Origin: Oscillospiraceae bacterium
GTDB lineage: Bacteria; Bacillota; Clostridia; Oscillospirales; Acutalibacteraceae
DNA: 64,000 nt
Assembly (NCBI GenBank): GCA_015066625.1
Contig: SVOC01000005.1
Coordinates: 24,094 to 88,093 of the forward strand
Direction of reading: 5' to 3'
Shown here: positions 53,021 through 60,355 of the stretch, one piece after another
How the letters are laid out: each line of letters opens with the position of its first letter
Numbering within the stretch: the first letter of the stretch is position 1
Notes under the pieces: model-generated
What the model saw: the letters and a program-made list of their open reading frames with translations, nothing else
What the model was told of the DNA's origin: nothing
Database searches by the model: none
Position numbers and translations under genes: made by a program

Positions 53021-53893
53021 ATGATTGACAAAATTATCAGCGCATTTTTCGCACTCGTAACAGCAATTCTTACGCTTTTCTACACACCCACACCCGTAAT
53101 AAACGTTAATCCCGCAGATCTTCCTGAGGCATCTTCAACTCAGGATGTTACGATTATGTCTTATAATGTTTATTACAAGACCCCCGAAGAAAGAGAAGAA
53201 ATTGTTATTCAGAACATCCGCAACCACAACCCCGATTCTTTCGGCTTGCAGGAGGCAACTCCCGAATGGATTGAGGCAATCTCAAAGGCAATGCCCGATT
53301 ATGCATATGTGGGCGTTGGCAGAAATGCGGACGGCGGCGGCGAAGCAAGCCCCGTTTTCTACAAAAAGGATAAGTATGAACTTGTTGATTCAGGCACATT
53401 CTGGCTTTCAAAAACACCCGACAGACCCTCAAGAGGCTGGGATGCAATGTTCAACAGAATTTGTACATACGTTGTTCTCAGAAACAAGGAAACAAGATTT
53501 GTTTACGCTCATTTCAACGCTCATTTTGACCATATGGGTGTTATTGCAAGGCTCGAATCCGTTGCAGTTGTAACCGAAAAAGTTTCAAAAATCTGCAACA
53601 CCTTCCCCGCGGTATTCACAGGCGACCTTAACGACTACGAAGGCGGCGATATGTATAACCGTGTGCTTGAAGCAGGCTTCCGTGACACAAAGCAGCTTGC
53701 TGAAACCGCCGACGACGAAACAACCTACCACGGCTATTCCGACCTGCTGACAAAAGAAAAACCCATTGATTTTATCTTTGTCAACGCTATGGCAACAAAG
53801 GTCAGCACCTACAAAGTTGACACAACAAAGTATGACGGCGAATATGCATCCGACCATCATCCCGTCATTTCCGAACTGACTCTTTACAACTAA
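53021..53893 (+). CDS. Endonuclease/exonuclease/phosphatase family protein, copy 1 (exported or anchored)
   Basis: A 290-residue EEP-fold hydrolase, first of three tandem paralogues. A hydrophobic N terminus (about 5-22, IISAFFALVTAILTLFY) should export or anchor it. The EEP motifs are IMSYNVYY, SFGLQEAT (Glu), AHFNAHFDHMG, TGDLNDYEG (Asp-Asn) and ASDHHPVISEL (Asp-His), so the catalytic set is complete. Members cut phosphodiesters in DNA, sphingomyelin or phosphoinositides; the substrate is open. The ATG is nine bases after AAGGAG and 14 bases from the mutase stop. Confidence 0.9.
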   Translation: MIDKIISAFFALVTAILTLFYTPTPVINVNPADLPEASSTQDVTIMSYNVYYKTPEEREEIVIQNIRNHNPDSFGLQEATPEWIEAISKAMPDYAYVGVGRNADGGGEASPVFYKKDKYELVDSGTFWLSKTPDRPSRGWDAMFNRICTYVVLRNKETRFVYAHFNAHFDHMGVIARLESVAVVTEKVSKICNTFPAVFTGDLNDYEGGDMYNRVLEAGFRDTKQLAETADDETTYHGYSDLLTKEKPIDFIFVNAMATKVSTYKVDTTKYDGEYASDHHPVISELTLYN

Positions 53894-53908
53894 AGGGGGC
53901 TTTGAAAT

Positions 53909-54838
53909 ATGCTTTTCAAATTCGGACAGATTATAGTTTCACTCCTGCTTTCTTTAGCATCGCTCTTTACCGTACAGATACCTCAGACACCCGTTGAAAC
54001 CGAGCTTCCTCTTGTAAATATCAACCCCAACCCCATTGCGGAAGCTGTTACAACTCAGGATATTACAGCTATGACATTCAATGTGAAAATCAGCGGCGAC
54101 GGTTATCAGTCAACGGAAAACAGACTGCCAAAGCTGACAAAAATCATAAAGGAATATGCTCCCGATTCCTTCGGCCTGCAGGAAGCCGACAAATGGTGGG
54201 TTGATAATATTGCGGCTGAAATGACAGATTACGCCCATATTGAAAGATACAGAGATGACGGCATTACCGAAGGCGAATCCAGCGCGATTTTCTACCTGAA
54301 AGAAAAATATGAGCTTGTCAATTCGGGGCACTTCTGGCTTTCACAGACACCCGATGAACCTACATTCGGCTGGGATGCTGCTTGCAAGAGAATCACAAGC
54401 TGGGCTATCCTTAAGGATAAAACCTCAGGCTTTACATATGCCCACTTCAACACGCATCTTGACCATGTAGGCAACAAGGCTCAGGCTGAATCCGTAGCTC
54501 TTATAAGCGCAAAAATCGCAGAAATTGCACCTGATATCCCCGTTGTTCTTACAGGCGATTTCAACCTCCGCGAAGGCACGGGCAATTATGTGAATCTGCT
54601 TGCCTGCGGACTCAAAGATACAAAATACCTTGCAGAAAAATACGATGACTGTGCAACATACCACGACTTCAACCCCTTTGTTTTCAACACAAAGCCCATT
54701 GATTACATTTTTGTAAACGGTTATGTTTCTTCGGTAAAATCAAGTAAGGTTGATTCAAGAACAGTGGGTCTTGTTTATCCCTCTGACCACTTCCCCATTA
54801 TAGTTGAAATGACACTTTTTAACGGAGGTACAAAATAA
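53909..54838 (+). CDS. Endonuclease/exonuclease/phosphatase family protein, copy 2 (exported or anchored)
   Basis: A 309-residue paralogue of the previous gene, with its own hydrophobic N terminus (about 7-24, IIVSLLLSLASLFTV). Motifs: MTFNVKI, SFGLQEAD, AHFNTHLDHVG, TGDFNLREG, SDHFPIIVEM; all expected catalytic residues are present. It shares the block FWLSQTPDEP with copy 1 (FWLSKTPDRP) and copy 3 (FWISETPEKP), which fixes them as relatives. Stop codon TAA overlaps the ATG of copy 3 by one base, so the two are translationally coupled. Confidence 0.9.
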   Translation: MLFKFGQIIVSLLLSLASLFTVQIPQTPVETELPLVNINPNPIAEAVTTQDITAMTFNVKISGDGYQSTENRLPKLTKIIKEYAPDSFGLQEADKWWVDNIAAEMTDYAHIERYRDDGITEGESSAIFYLKEKYELVNSGHFWLSQTPDEPTFGWDAACKRITSWAILKDKTSGFTYAHFNTHLDHVGNKAQAESVALISAKIAEIAPDIPVVLTGDFNLREGTGNYVNLLACGLKDTKYLAEKYDDCATYHDFNPFVFNTKPIDYIFVNGYVSSVKSSKVDSRTVGLVYPSDHFPIIVEMTLFNGGTK

Positions 54839-55596
54839 TGTACAGAGTATTGACATTTAACCTGCTTTGTGCAGGCAAGGACGAAAGAAAATGGGAAAAC
54901 AGAGTTCCCAAGGTTGTTAAAATCATCAAGGAAGCAAACCCCGACTCATTCGGCGTGCAGGAAGCGCACTGGGAATGGATGCAGGCACTCACCGAAAACC
55001 TGCCCGAATATGACTATGTAGGCGTTGGCAGAGAAGACGGTGATAAAGACGGCGAGTTTGCAGCTGTATTCTACAAGAAGGACAAATTCACTGCAAGCGA
55101 AAGCGGCAATTTCTGGATTTCGGAAACACCCGAAAAACCCTCAAAGGGCTGGGATTCCGCCTGCACAAGAGTTGCAACATTCGTTAAGCTTACGGATAAA
55201 GAAAACGGCAAGGCATATGTTCATTTCAACACTCACCTTGACCATGTAGGCAGAATTGCACAGATTAACGGTGCGAAAATGATTCAGGAAAAAGCAGCAT
55301 CCTTCGGCGGCGTGCCCGTTGTTTGCACAGGTGATTTCAATGTTTATCAGGATTCCGATTGCTACAACACAATGGTAAGCGGCAATATGAAGGATGCAAG
55401 GAAGCTTGCCCCCGACAGTGACGAATGCTTCACCTACCACGGATTCAGACCTGAAGAAATTCAGGCAAGAATAGACTTTGTATTCGTTGATGAAGCAACG
55501 GTAAAGCCCGTAAGATTCAAGGTTATCAACAAGCTTGTTGACGGTGATTTCTACTCGGACCATAACGCCGCATATGCAGATATTGAACTGATATAA
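54838..55596 (+). CDS. Endonuclease/exonuclease/phosphatase family protein, copy 3 (cytoplasmic)
   Basis: A 252-residue EEP protein that starts directly with MYRVLTFNLLCAG, so it has no signal peptide, unlike its two neighbours. Motifs: TFNLLC, SFGVQEAH, VHFNTHLDHVG, TGDFNVYQD, YSDHNAAYADI; the last has Asn-Ala where the others have His-Pro or Phe-Pro. It is most likely an intracellular counterpart of copies 1 and 2. Last gene of the malQ run and followed by a strong terminator. Confidence 0.9.
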   Translation: MYRVLTFNLLCAGKDERKWENRVPKVVKIIKEANPDSFGVQEAHWEWMQALTENLPEYDYVGVGREDGDKDGEFAAVFYKKDKFTASESGNFWISETPEKPSKGWDSACTRVATFVKLTDKENGKAYVHFNTHLDHVGRIAQINGAKMIQEKAASFGGVPVVCTGDFNVYQDSDCYNTMVSGNMKDARKLAPDSDECFTYHGFRPEEIQARIDFVFVDEATVKPVRFKVINKLVDGDFYSDHNAAYADIELI

Positions 55597-55604
55597 ATAA
55601 AAGC

Positions 55605-55643
55605 AAAAGGGACTTTCTCAACACGAGAAAGTCCCTTTTACTT
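55605..55643. terminator. Bidirectional terminator after the EEP genes
   Basis: Perfect 15-bp stem AAAAGGGACTTTCTC / GAGAAAGTCCCTTTT (55605-55639) with an AACAC loop; T-rich tails on both strands serve the converging GH36 gene as well. Confidence 0.92.
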
Positions 55644-57299
55644 TTATTCACCTATCATAATTCTGCCGAGTTTAATGTTGAACACAAAATCCTTCTTTGT
55701 TCCGTTTTCATCAATAACAATCTTGATAACATCGGGGTTAAGACGCTCTGCCGAAACAATCTTTTCGTCGGTCTTTTTAAGATACTTTTTAAGCATGGCC
55801 ATCTGCTCTGCGTCATAAGCACCTGCGTTATCGGAAACGAAAAGAACATTGCCGCAAAGGTTGTTGATTCTTGCAAGCAGTTTCTTCTGCTCCAAGGTAA
55901 ATTTAAGGTTATCGTTTCTCAGGAAGAAAACATCAGGGTCATTCATAAATACTCTGCCGTTAAGGTGACGGCGGAATATTGAGTTATTGATTGCACTCTG
56001 TGCACTGAGCATTTCGTTCGAAACGTGGATATGGTTGTAAATCTTGCCCTTGTATGTAAGGTCAACGTCACAGCTGATTCTGCAGGCATCGCAAACGCCG
56101 ATTGCCGCACTCATGGGAACGCCGCAGCCGAGAAGAAGCTTATCGCCTACGCATTCTCTGAGGAACTGCATTGCTTCATACATAATTTCGCCTCGGCACT
56201 TGCCGTTTCTGGGAATTACGCATTCGCTGTAAAGGAAGTCAAGCTTAACCATATCGTATCCCCACTCATTGAGAACAACATCGAATACCTTTTTGATATA
56301 AGCTCTTGCTTCTTCGTTATAGAAATCAAGGGTATATGCACCGCCCCAGGCAATACAGCCGAGCTGGGGCTTGCCGTTTTCCTTGATAAGCCAGTCGGGA
56401 TGTTCCTTTGCAACCCTTGAAACCCTCTGACAGCTGAAAGGTGCAATCCAGATGCCTGCTTTATAGCCCTTTGCGTGAACCTTATCGGCAATGTATTTCA
56501 TACCGTGAGGGAACTTTTCGGGGCAGGGATCAAGCCAGTCGCCTACAAAAGGCTCATAACCGTCGTCAATCTGAAAAATCGAAACCTCGTCCTTTACAGG
56601 ATCAAGACCGTTAAGGTCACGAAGAATTATGCTTTCATCAATCTTCTGGAAATAGTTATACCATGAAGTGTAACCGCTCATTGCACCGGTTCTTGTTGCG
56701 GGCATATCAAAAAGTTCAAAATACTTATCAAAAACTTCATCATATGTGCCTTCAAAGTAAACGATGTCAAATACCTGCCACGGCTCGTTCACATACTTAC
56801 CCAGTGCATCTTTATGAATTGAGAAATAATTCTCATTCATCTTAACCTTGAAGTAGGTATAGCCTGTTTTTTCGCTGAGTGAACCCCAGAGCTTCATCTT
56901 TTCGCCGTTGCGGATGTATGTATATCCGTGGCTGTGAAGTTCACCGGGTTTTTCTGAATATTCAACGATTCTGTCGTCACTTGTGATGCTTGCGTAGTGT
57001 CTGAGGAAAGGATGAATGTGTGAAAGCTTGATTGTACCCTTCATTACATCGTTTCTGTTATATTCCTTGGTGTATGTCCATGACTGGTAGCCCGCACCGA
57101 AGAAGAGGTCATCTGCTTTGAATTCATAAGGGAACTCAACGTAGAAATCAACCATTTCAATATCGCATTTGGGGTTAAGCTTGACGGCATATTTTTCTGC
57201 AGTATCAACTATCTCCAATGAATAATGGTCATTTTCAATGTCGTTTGAAACGATGCTTACGCCGTTGCACTTGTAACTGATTACATATTTTTTGCTCAT
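55644..57299 (-). CDS. GH36-like alpha-galactosidase
   Basis: A 551-residue clan-D glycosidase, shorter than the usual 700-plus residue GH36 enzymes. After an N-terminal beta domain, the barrel shows FQIDDGYEP (about 242), GIWIAPFS (about 282), the nucleophile Asp354 in MVKLDFLYSE and a probable acid/base Asp411 in CRISCD. It lacks a signal peptide, so it hydrolyses imported alpha-galactosides such as melibiose or raffinose; a related alpha-N-acetylgalactosaminidase activity is possible. The ATG at 57299 is eight bases after AGGAG. Monocistronic with its own promoter and terminator. Confidence 0.88.
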   Translation of the reverse strand: MSKKYVISYKCNGVSIVSNDIENDHYSLEIVDTAEKYAVKLNPKCDIEMVDFYVEFPYEFKADDLFFGAGYQSWTYTKEYNRNDVMKGTIKLSHIHPFLRHYASITSDDRIVEYSEKPGELHSHGYTYIRNGEKMKLWGSLSEKTGYTYFKVKMNENYFSIHKDALGKYVNEPWQVFDIVYFEGTYDEVFDKYFELFDMPATRTGAMSGYTSWYNYFQKIDESIILRDLNGLDPVKDEVSIFQIDDGYEPFVGDWLDPCPEKFPHGMKYIADKVHAKGYKAGIWIAPFSCQRVSRVAKEHPDWLIKENGKPQLGCIAWGGAYTLDFYNEEARAYIKKVFDVVLNEWGYDMVKLDFLYSECVIPRNGKCRGEIMYEAMQFLRECVGDKLLLGCGVPMSAAIGVCDACRISCDVDLTYKGKIYNHIHVSNEMLSAQSAINNSIFRRHLNGRVFMNDPDVFFLRNDNLKFTLEQKKLLARINNLCGNVLFVSDNAGAYDAEQMAMLKKYLKKTDEKIVSAERLNPDVIKIVIDENGTKKDFVFNIKLGRIMIGE

Positions 57300-57332
57300 A
57301 CCGCACACTCCTCATTTTATTTTTACTATGGT

Positions 57333-57361
57333 ATTATAACAGAGAAACTCAATTAATTCAA
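57333..57361 (-). promoter_or_regulatory. GH36 gene promoter
   Basis: Minus-strand -35 TTGAAT (57356-57361), 17-base spacer, -10 TATAAT (57333-57338). Confidence 0.82.
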
Positions 57362-57400
57362 GTGCATTTGCGAACATTTACCGTAAGTGCCTTCGTTGCA

Positions 57401-57429
57401 TTGACTTTGCAAAACATATGCTGTAAAAT
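57401..57429 (+). promoter_or_regulatory. Lipoprotein gene promoter
   Basis: -35 TTGACT (57401-57406), 17-base spacer, -10 TAAAAT (57424-57429), about 33 bases before the coding region. Confidence 0.8.
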
Positions 57430-57461
57430 AGAAACATACTTTTTGAAACGGAGAAAGATAT

Positions 57462-58292
57462 ATGAAAAAACTGATTGCAGTATTAACCGTTTTTGCCTTA
57501 CTTATTTCTTTTGTAGCCTGTGCAAAAAAGCCCTCCCCCGATACCGAAGCAACCACTACGGAGCAGTATGCTGAGGAAATTACGGAAGCGGCAATTAATA
57601 TCAACACAACCGAGCCCGCTGAGTCTGACGACTCAATCGAAACAAGCAAAGCACCTGCAACAACAGAAACTGCCGCAGGCCCTTCGGAATGGACTCCCGA
57701 TGAAATTGTTGAGTTTTATAAAAAAGCTGCAGAAAAGACTAACCCCACCGCAAAATCAACTCAGGTTATGGTGCTTAACGAACTGATTTTCAATGACGGT
57801 GACGGCGTTCTCGCTTTCTTTGTAAAAATACTGGAACCTGCAATAGCATCGGTTATTGAAAAAAACGCATTGAAATTTGACGGAATAACCGGCGGATTTT
57901 CAGATCTTACCGCTTCGGATACAAAAGCAATCAAGGCATACAAAAGCGACGAATACACCGTTGTTGAGATGACAATGAAAAATCAGACCGACGGTATTCA
58001 CGCCAATGAATACGAAGGCACGGTAGGCCACGCAATAACCGTACTTGGCGATATTTCAAGAGTGCTTGAGCAATTCCCACAGTTCAAGGTTGATGTTGAG
58101 AATGCAAACATTGCCGTTCATTATGTAAACGCAACGCTGAAAGTGAAGATAAACAAGGACGGTATTATCGAAAAAGGTACATGGAAATATACCTGTGACC
58201 CCGAAATAAGCCACCTTGATATCAGCGGAATTATGATTGACAAAGCAGACGCCGAAATTGACTACATAATAACCGTCGGCGGCGGATTTTAA
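57462..58292 (+). CDS. Lipoprotein of unknown family
   Basis: A 276-residue protein with a type II signal peptide ending LISFVAC (Cys20), so it is lipid-anchored on the outer face of the membrane. A Thr/Glu-rich linker (about 25-75, EATTTEQY..ATTETAAGP) leads to a folded domain of mixed helix and strand with no motif I recognise. The C-terminal half (TLKVKINKDGIIEKGTWKY, DKADAEIDYIITVGGGF) looks like beta hairpins. A distant layout similarity to the secreted protein at 13683 is only in the style of short strands. Closed by a terminator that overlaps the next gene. Confidence 0.78.
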   Translation: MKKLIAVLTVFALLISFVACAKKPSPDTEATTTEQYAEEITEAAININTTEPAESDDSIETSKAPATTETAAGPSEWTPDEIVEFYKKAAEKTNPTAKSTQVMVLNELIFNDGDGVLAFFVKILEPAIASVIEKNALKFDGITGGFSDLTASDTKAIKAYKSDEYTVVEMTMKNQTDGIHANEYEGTVGHAITVLGDISRVLEQFPQFKVDVENANIAVHYVNATLKVKINKDGIIEKGTWKYTCDPEISHLDISGIMIDKADAEIDYIITVGGGF

Positions 58293-58299
58293 AACAGAT

Positions 58300-58337
58300 A
58301 AGGAGTGACTCATCAAATGATGAATCACTCCTTTTCT
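58300..58337. terminator. Terminator between the lipoprotein and CapA genes
   Basis: Stem AAGGAGTGAxTCATC / GATGAxTCACTCCTT (58300-58333) with one mismatch and an AAAT loop, then TT. It closes both converging genes. Confidence 0.82.
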
Positions 58338-59499
58338 ACATCTGTTCCAGAATATACTGTTTTACATCTTCAAGCTTACTTTTTTTCCATTCTCCGCTTT
58401 CCGCTTTCTCTGCAAGAGGGCAAAGAATAAAGAAATCAAGTGTTTCTCCCGGCACACGGCCTGTTCTGAGGGGCTCTGCAAAATGCTCTGCCCACTCCTC
58501 TTCCGTGGCATTTGCAAATCTGTCGGGGTTCAGATAGGTCATCTGCCGTCTTGTGGCGGCAATATGCATCTTTGCCGACAGAGGCGAAAGCAGATTGAAT
58601 TCATCTTCCTGCACATCCGTAAATATTCTCGGAAGGGGTGCTTTTACAATGTGTTCGGGACCTCTGAGGATTTCAAGCCCCATAGGTTCCCATGTAAACT
58701 CCGTTTCGGTGAAATTGATTTTCACAAGCAGACCGAATTCCGTATTGAACTGTGAACGCTGATAATCCGTATCAAAAATAAAATTACCCAGAGAATAGAA
58801 AATTATTTTATCCCCTACCGTTTCGTAATTCATAGGTACGTGAGGATGATGTCCTATAACCATATCCGCACCCATTTCGAGATACAGACGGTATCTTTCT
58901 CTTGTATAGGGCGAAGGCAGCGGAGTGAATTCCTCGCCTGCGTGAGCAACGACGATACACCAGCGGCACTGCTTTTTGATTTCATTTATGGTATTCTGAA
59001 TTTCATCAAGGTCGCTCCAGCTGTAACAGCCCGCCTTATTCTCATCTGCCTTACGGCAGGCACGCTGATATCCAACACCGAACATACCGATCCCCCCTGC
59101 TTCGTCAAGAATAACAGGGCGTCTTGCCTCGTGAATATTCATACCTGCACCTATGGTTTTTGCACCGTTTTCAGCCGCAATTTCAAGGGTACTCTTAACG
59201 CCGAATTCGCCTGCATCCATAATGTGATTATTGCAGATATTCCATATATCCGCATTCATTTTGTTAAGAACTTTCACTGCCTCGGGGTCGATTGTGTGAA
59301 GAAGCTGTTTCACACCGCCCTGAACCGTATTCTGCTCAACAGGTGCAACGGGGCCTTCAACATTTGCAATAACGTGGTCTGCACTGTGAAGAAATTCAAG
59401 GACATCCGACGAGAGAAGCTCTTCGTCATTCCACTGACCGTACATATATCTGTCAAAACCGATATCTCCGGTAAAAACAAGAGTTGATTTATCTTTCAT
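58336..59499 (-). CDS. CapA-family metallophosphoesterase-like protein (no signal peptide)
   Basis: A 387-residue PGA_cap protein that starts MKDKSTLVFTGDIGFDRYMYG, immediately inside the domain, so it lacks the lipobox found in the CapA at 43741. Motifs NVEGPVAP, NICNNHIMDAGE, VVAHAGEEFTP and MVIGHHPHVPMN are the metal-site segments of the family. The C-terminal 100 residues form an additional helical region. It has its own promoter and lies alone on the minus strand. Role in capsule or other envelope polymer handling is inferred from the family name only; a cytoplasmic location makes a capsule role doubtful. Confidence 0.88.
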   Translation of the reverse strand: MKDKSTLVFTGDIGFDRYMYGQWNDEELLSSDVLEFLHSADHVIANVEGPVAPVEQNTVQGGVKQLLHTIDPEAVKVLNKMNADIWNICNNHIMDAGEFGVKSTLEIAAENGAKTIGAGMNIHEARRPVILDEAGGIGMFGVGYQRACRKADENKAGCYSWSDLDEIQNTINEIKKQCRWCIVVAHAGEEFTPLPSPYTRERYRLYLEMGADMVIGHHPHVPMNYETVGDKIIFYSLGNFIFDTDYQRSQFNTEFGLLVKINFTETEFTWEPMGLEILRGPEHIVKAPLPRIFTDVQEDEFNLLSPLSAKMHIAATRRQMTYLNPDRFANATEEEWAEHFAEPLRTGRVPGETLDFFILCPLAEKAESGEWKKSKLEDVKQYILEQM

Positions 59500-59554
59500 A
59501 ACTTCCTACCTCTTTAAAATCGACACAAGATAATAAAGCCAAACTGTTGCATGC

Positions 59555-59584
59555 ATTATAACATATGCAGCCGAATATTGTAAA
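59555..59584 (-). promoter_or_regulatory. Promoter of the second CapA gene
   Basis: Minus-strand -35 TTTACA (59579-59584), 18-base spacer, -10 TATAAT (59555-59560) preceded by TGT (extended -10). It starts only a few bases after the terminator of the upstream RNA, so the gene does not depend on that transcript. Confidence 0.82.
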
Positions 59585-59590
59585 GGGTAT

Positions 59591-59621
59591 AAAAAAACGC
59601 CGAAGCCTTGCAGCTTCAACG
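59591..59621 (-). terminator. Terminator of the structured RNA
   Basis: Minus strand: CGTTGAAGC pairs with GCTTCGGCG (59598-59606 with 59613-59621; two G-T pairs) and is followed by seven T residues (plus-strand A run 59591-59597). Confidence 0.9.
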
Positions 59622-59877
59622 GTAAGATTTGCATTATAAATGAGAAATAACCCTTGACTGATGTTTCTTTACACAATCAATCAAGGGTTATTTCTGTGAA
59701 CTCTTGTTATCTAACATCTTTGGTTAACCTCTCTTTCTGCGGTATTGTCCAACCTTAAACTGTTCGATTATCGTTTTTCGATTAATTTAAGATTGTCGGT
59801 CAGAACTTTTTGATTTGTTTATCTGTTATCTTAAAGTTCTGAGGTTTTTACCTTCTCATTGGTATCACCCTTTCCTT
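59591..59877 (-). ncRNA. Putative structured RNA of about 285 bases, unknown family
   Basis: The minus strand carries promoter, a series of stems and a terminator, with no gene. From the 5' end: AAAGGGTG then ATG AGA AGG TAA (a three-codon frame, MRR); a stem CAGAACTTT / AAAGTTCTG (59802-59843); a 10-bp stem CAATCTTAAA / TTTAAGGTTG (59749-59795) enclosing ATCG-AAAAA-CGAT; then a perfect 15-bp stem AGAAATAACCCTTGA / TCAAGGGTTATTTCT (59643-59695); then the terminator. The downstream CapA gene has its own promoter after the terminator, so the RNA appears free-standing. It does not match tmRNA, SRP RNA, RNase P, 6S or T-box landmarks that I know. A leader-peptide attenuator is the alternative. 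Confidence 0.6.
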
Positions 59878-59883
59878 GACTAT

Positions 59884-59912
59884 AATATAGCATAGATTTC
59901 CGGGGTTTTCAA
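59884..59912 (-). promoter_or_regulatory. Promoter of the structured RNA
   Basis: Minus-strand -35 TTGAAA (59907-59912), 17-base spacer, -10 TATATT (59884-59889) with an upstream TGC (extended -10). Confidence 0.75.
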
Positions 59913-59998
59913 GACGGAATTTTGTACAAAATTAACCTTTTGAAGTTATGTAAAACAGAGATTTTTAGTTATTGTGTCTATAAACCCGTAAATACATA

Positions 59999-60062
59999 TT
60001 GACTTTTAACAGATAATAAGTTATCATTGAAGTGTTGGGGGTTATGAACCCCCTTATTTTTA
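59999..60062 (+). promoter_or_regulatory. Promoter followed at once by a terminator-like hairpin
   Basis: -35 TTGACT (59999-60004), 17-base spacer, -10 TATCAT (60022-60027). About ten bases later comes GGGGGTT-ATG-AACCCCC (60037-60053) and TTATTTTTAT. Taken literally this gives a transcript of roughly 30 bases, so either the promoter is fortuitous or it makes a very short RNA. Confidence 0.4.
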
Positions 60063-60083
60063 TGCCCTTTTGAATCCCTTACT

Positions 60084-60120
60084 CAAAAAAATTAAAGGAT
60101 ACGGAAAAATCCGTATCCTT
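60084..60120 (-). terminator. Isolated terminator-like hairpin
   Basis: Perfect 11-bp stem AAGGATACGGA / TCCGTATCCTT with four loop bases (60095-60120); on the minus strand it is followed by TTTAATTTTTTT. No minus-strand gene ends here; it may be a backup for the acetylesterase operon or serve an unrecognised RNA. Confidence 0.6.
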
Positions 60121-60225
60121 CAATTGGTACGAGTGTTCATAACGAATTCAATAAATAAATTGTCAACGGCGGTTAAACACACATTGTTTCATGCTATCAT
60201 TAATAACTGAAAGGAATTGCAAATT

Positions 60226-60288
60226 ATGAAAAACAATATGTATGAGGTATCGGAACTCGGTTACGTCGTACGGCAGAACGCAGTCTGA
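60226..60288 (+). CDS. Possible 20-codon peptide, or part of a small RNA
   Basis: The frame reads MKNNMYEVSELGYVVRQNAV and stops. It has an extended -10 TGCTATCAT (60192-60200), AAAGGA ten bases before the ATG, and a strong terminator 20 bases after the stop, so it forms a complete small unit of about 150 bases. The peptide has no cysteine, no hydrophobic core and no known family. The same segment contains TATCGGAA (60248-60255) and TTCCGATA (60289-60296), which pair around the 3' half of the frame, so a non-coding RNA is equally possible. Confidence 0.35.
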   Translation: MKNNMYEVSELGYVVRQNAV

Positions 60289-60307
60289 TTCCGATATGAA
60301 CATGGCA

Positions 60308-60355
60308 GATAAAAACAACGGCTGCTTCGTGTGTGAAGCAGCCGTTGTTTTTATC
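60308..60355. terminator. Bidirectional terminator with a perfect 21-bp stem
   Basis: 60308-60328 pairs without mismatch with 60335-60355 around a GTGTGT loop; the stem ends in AAAAAC / GTTTTT, so it ends transcripts on both strands. It contains the acetylesterase stop codon. Confidence 0.93.

Noticed and set aside
59840..59877. T-box leader reading of the AAAGGGTGATACC segment
   Set aside because: The GGGTGATACC string resembles the T-box GGGTGGTACCGCG only partly, lies at the 5' end instead of the antiterminator, and the next gene is not linked to tRNA or amino acids.
59591..59877. tmRNA, RNase P, SRP or 6S RNA
   Set aside because: No tag-coding frame, no tRNA-like ends, none of the conserved core sequences of these RNAs, and the stems are arranged in series.
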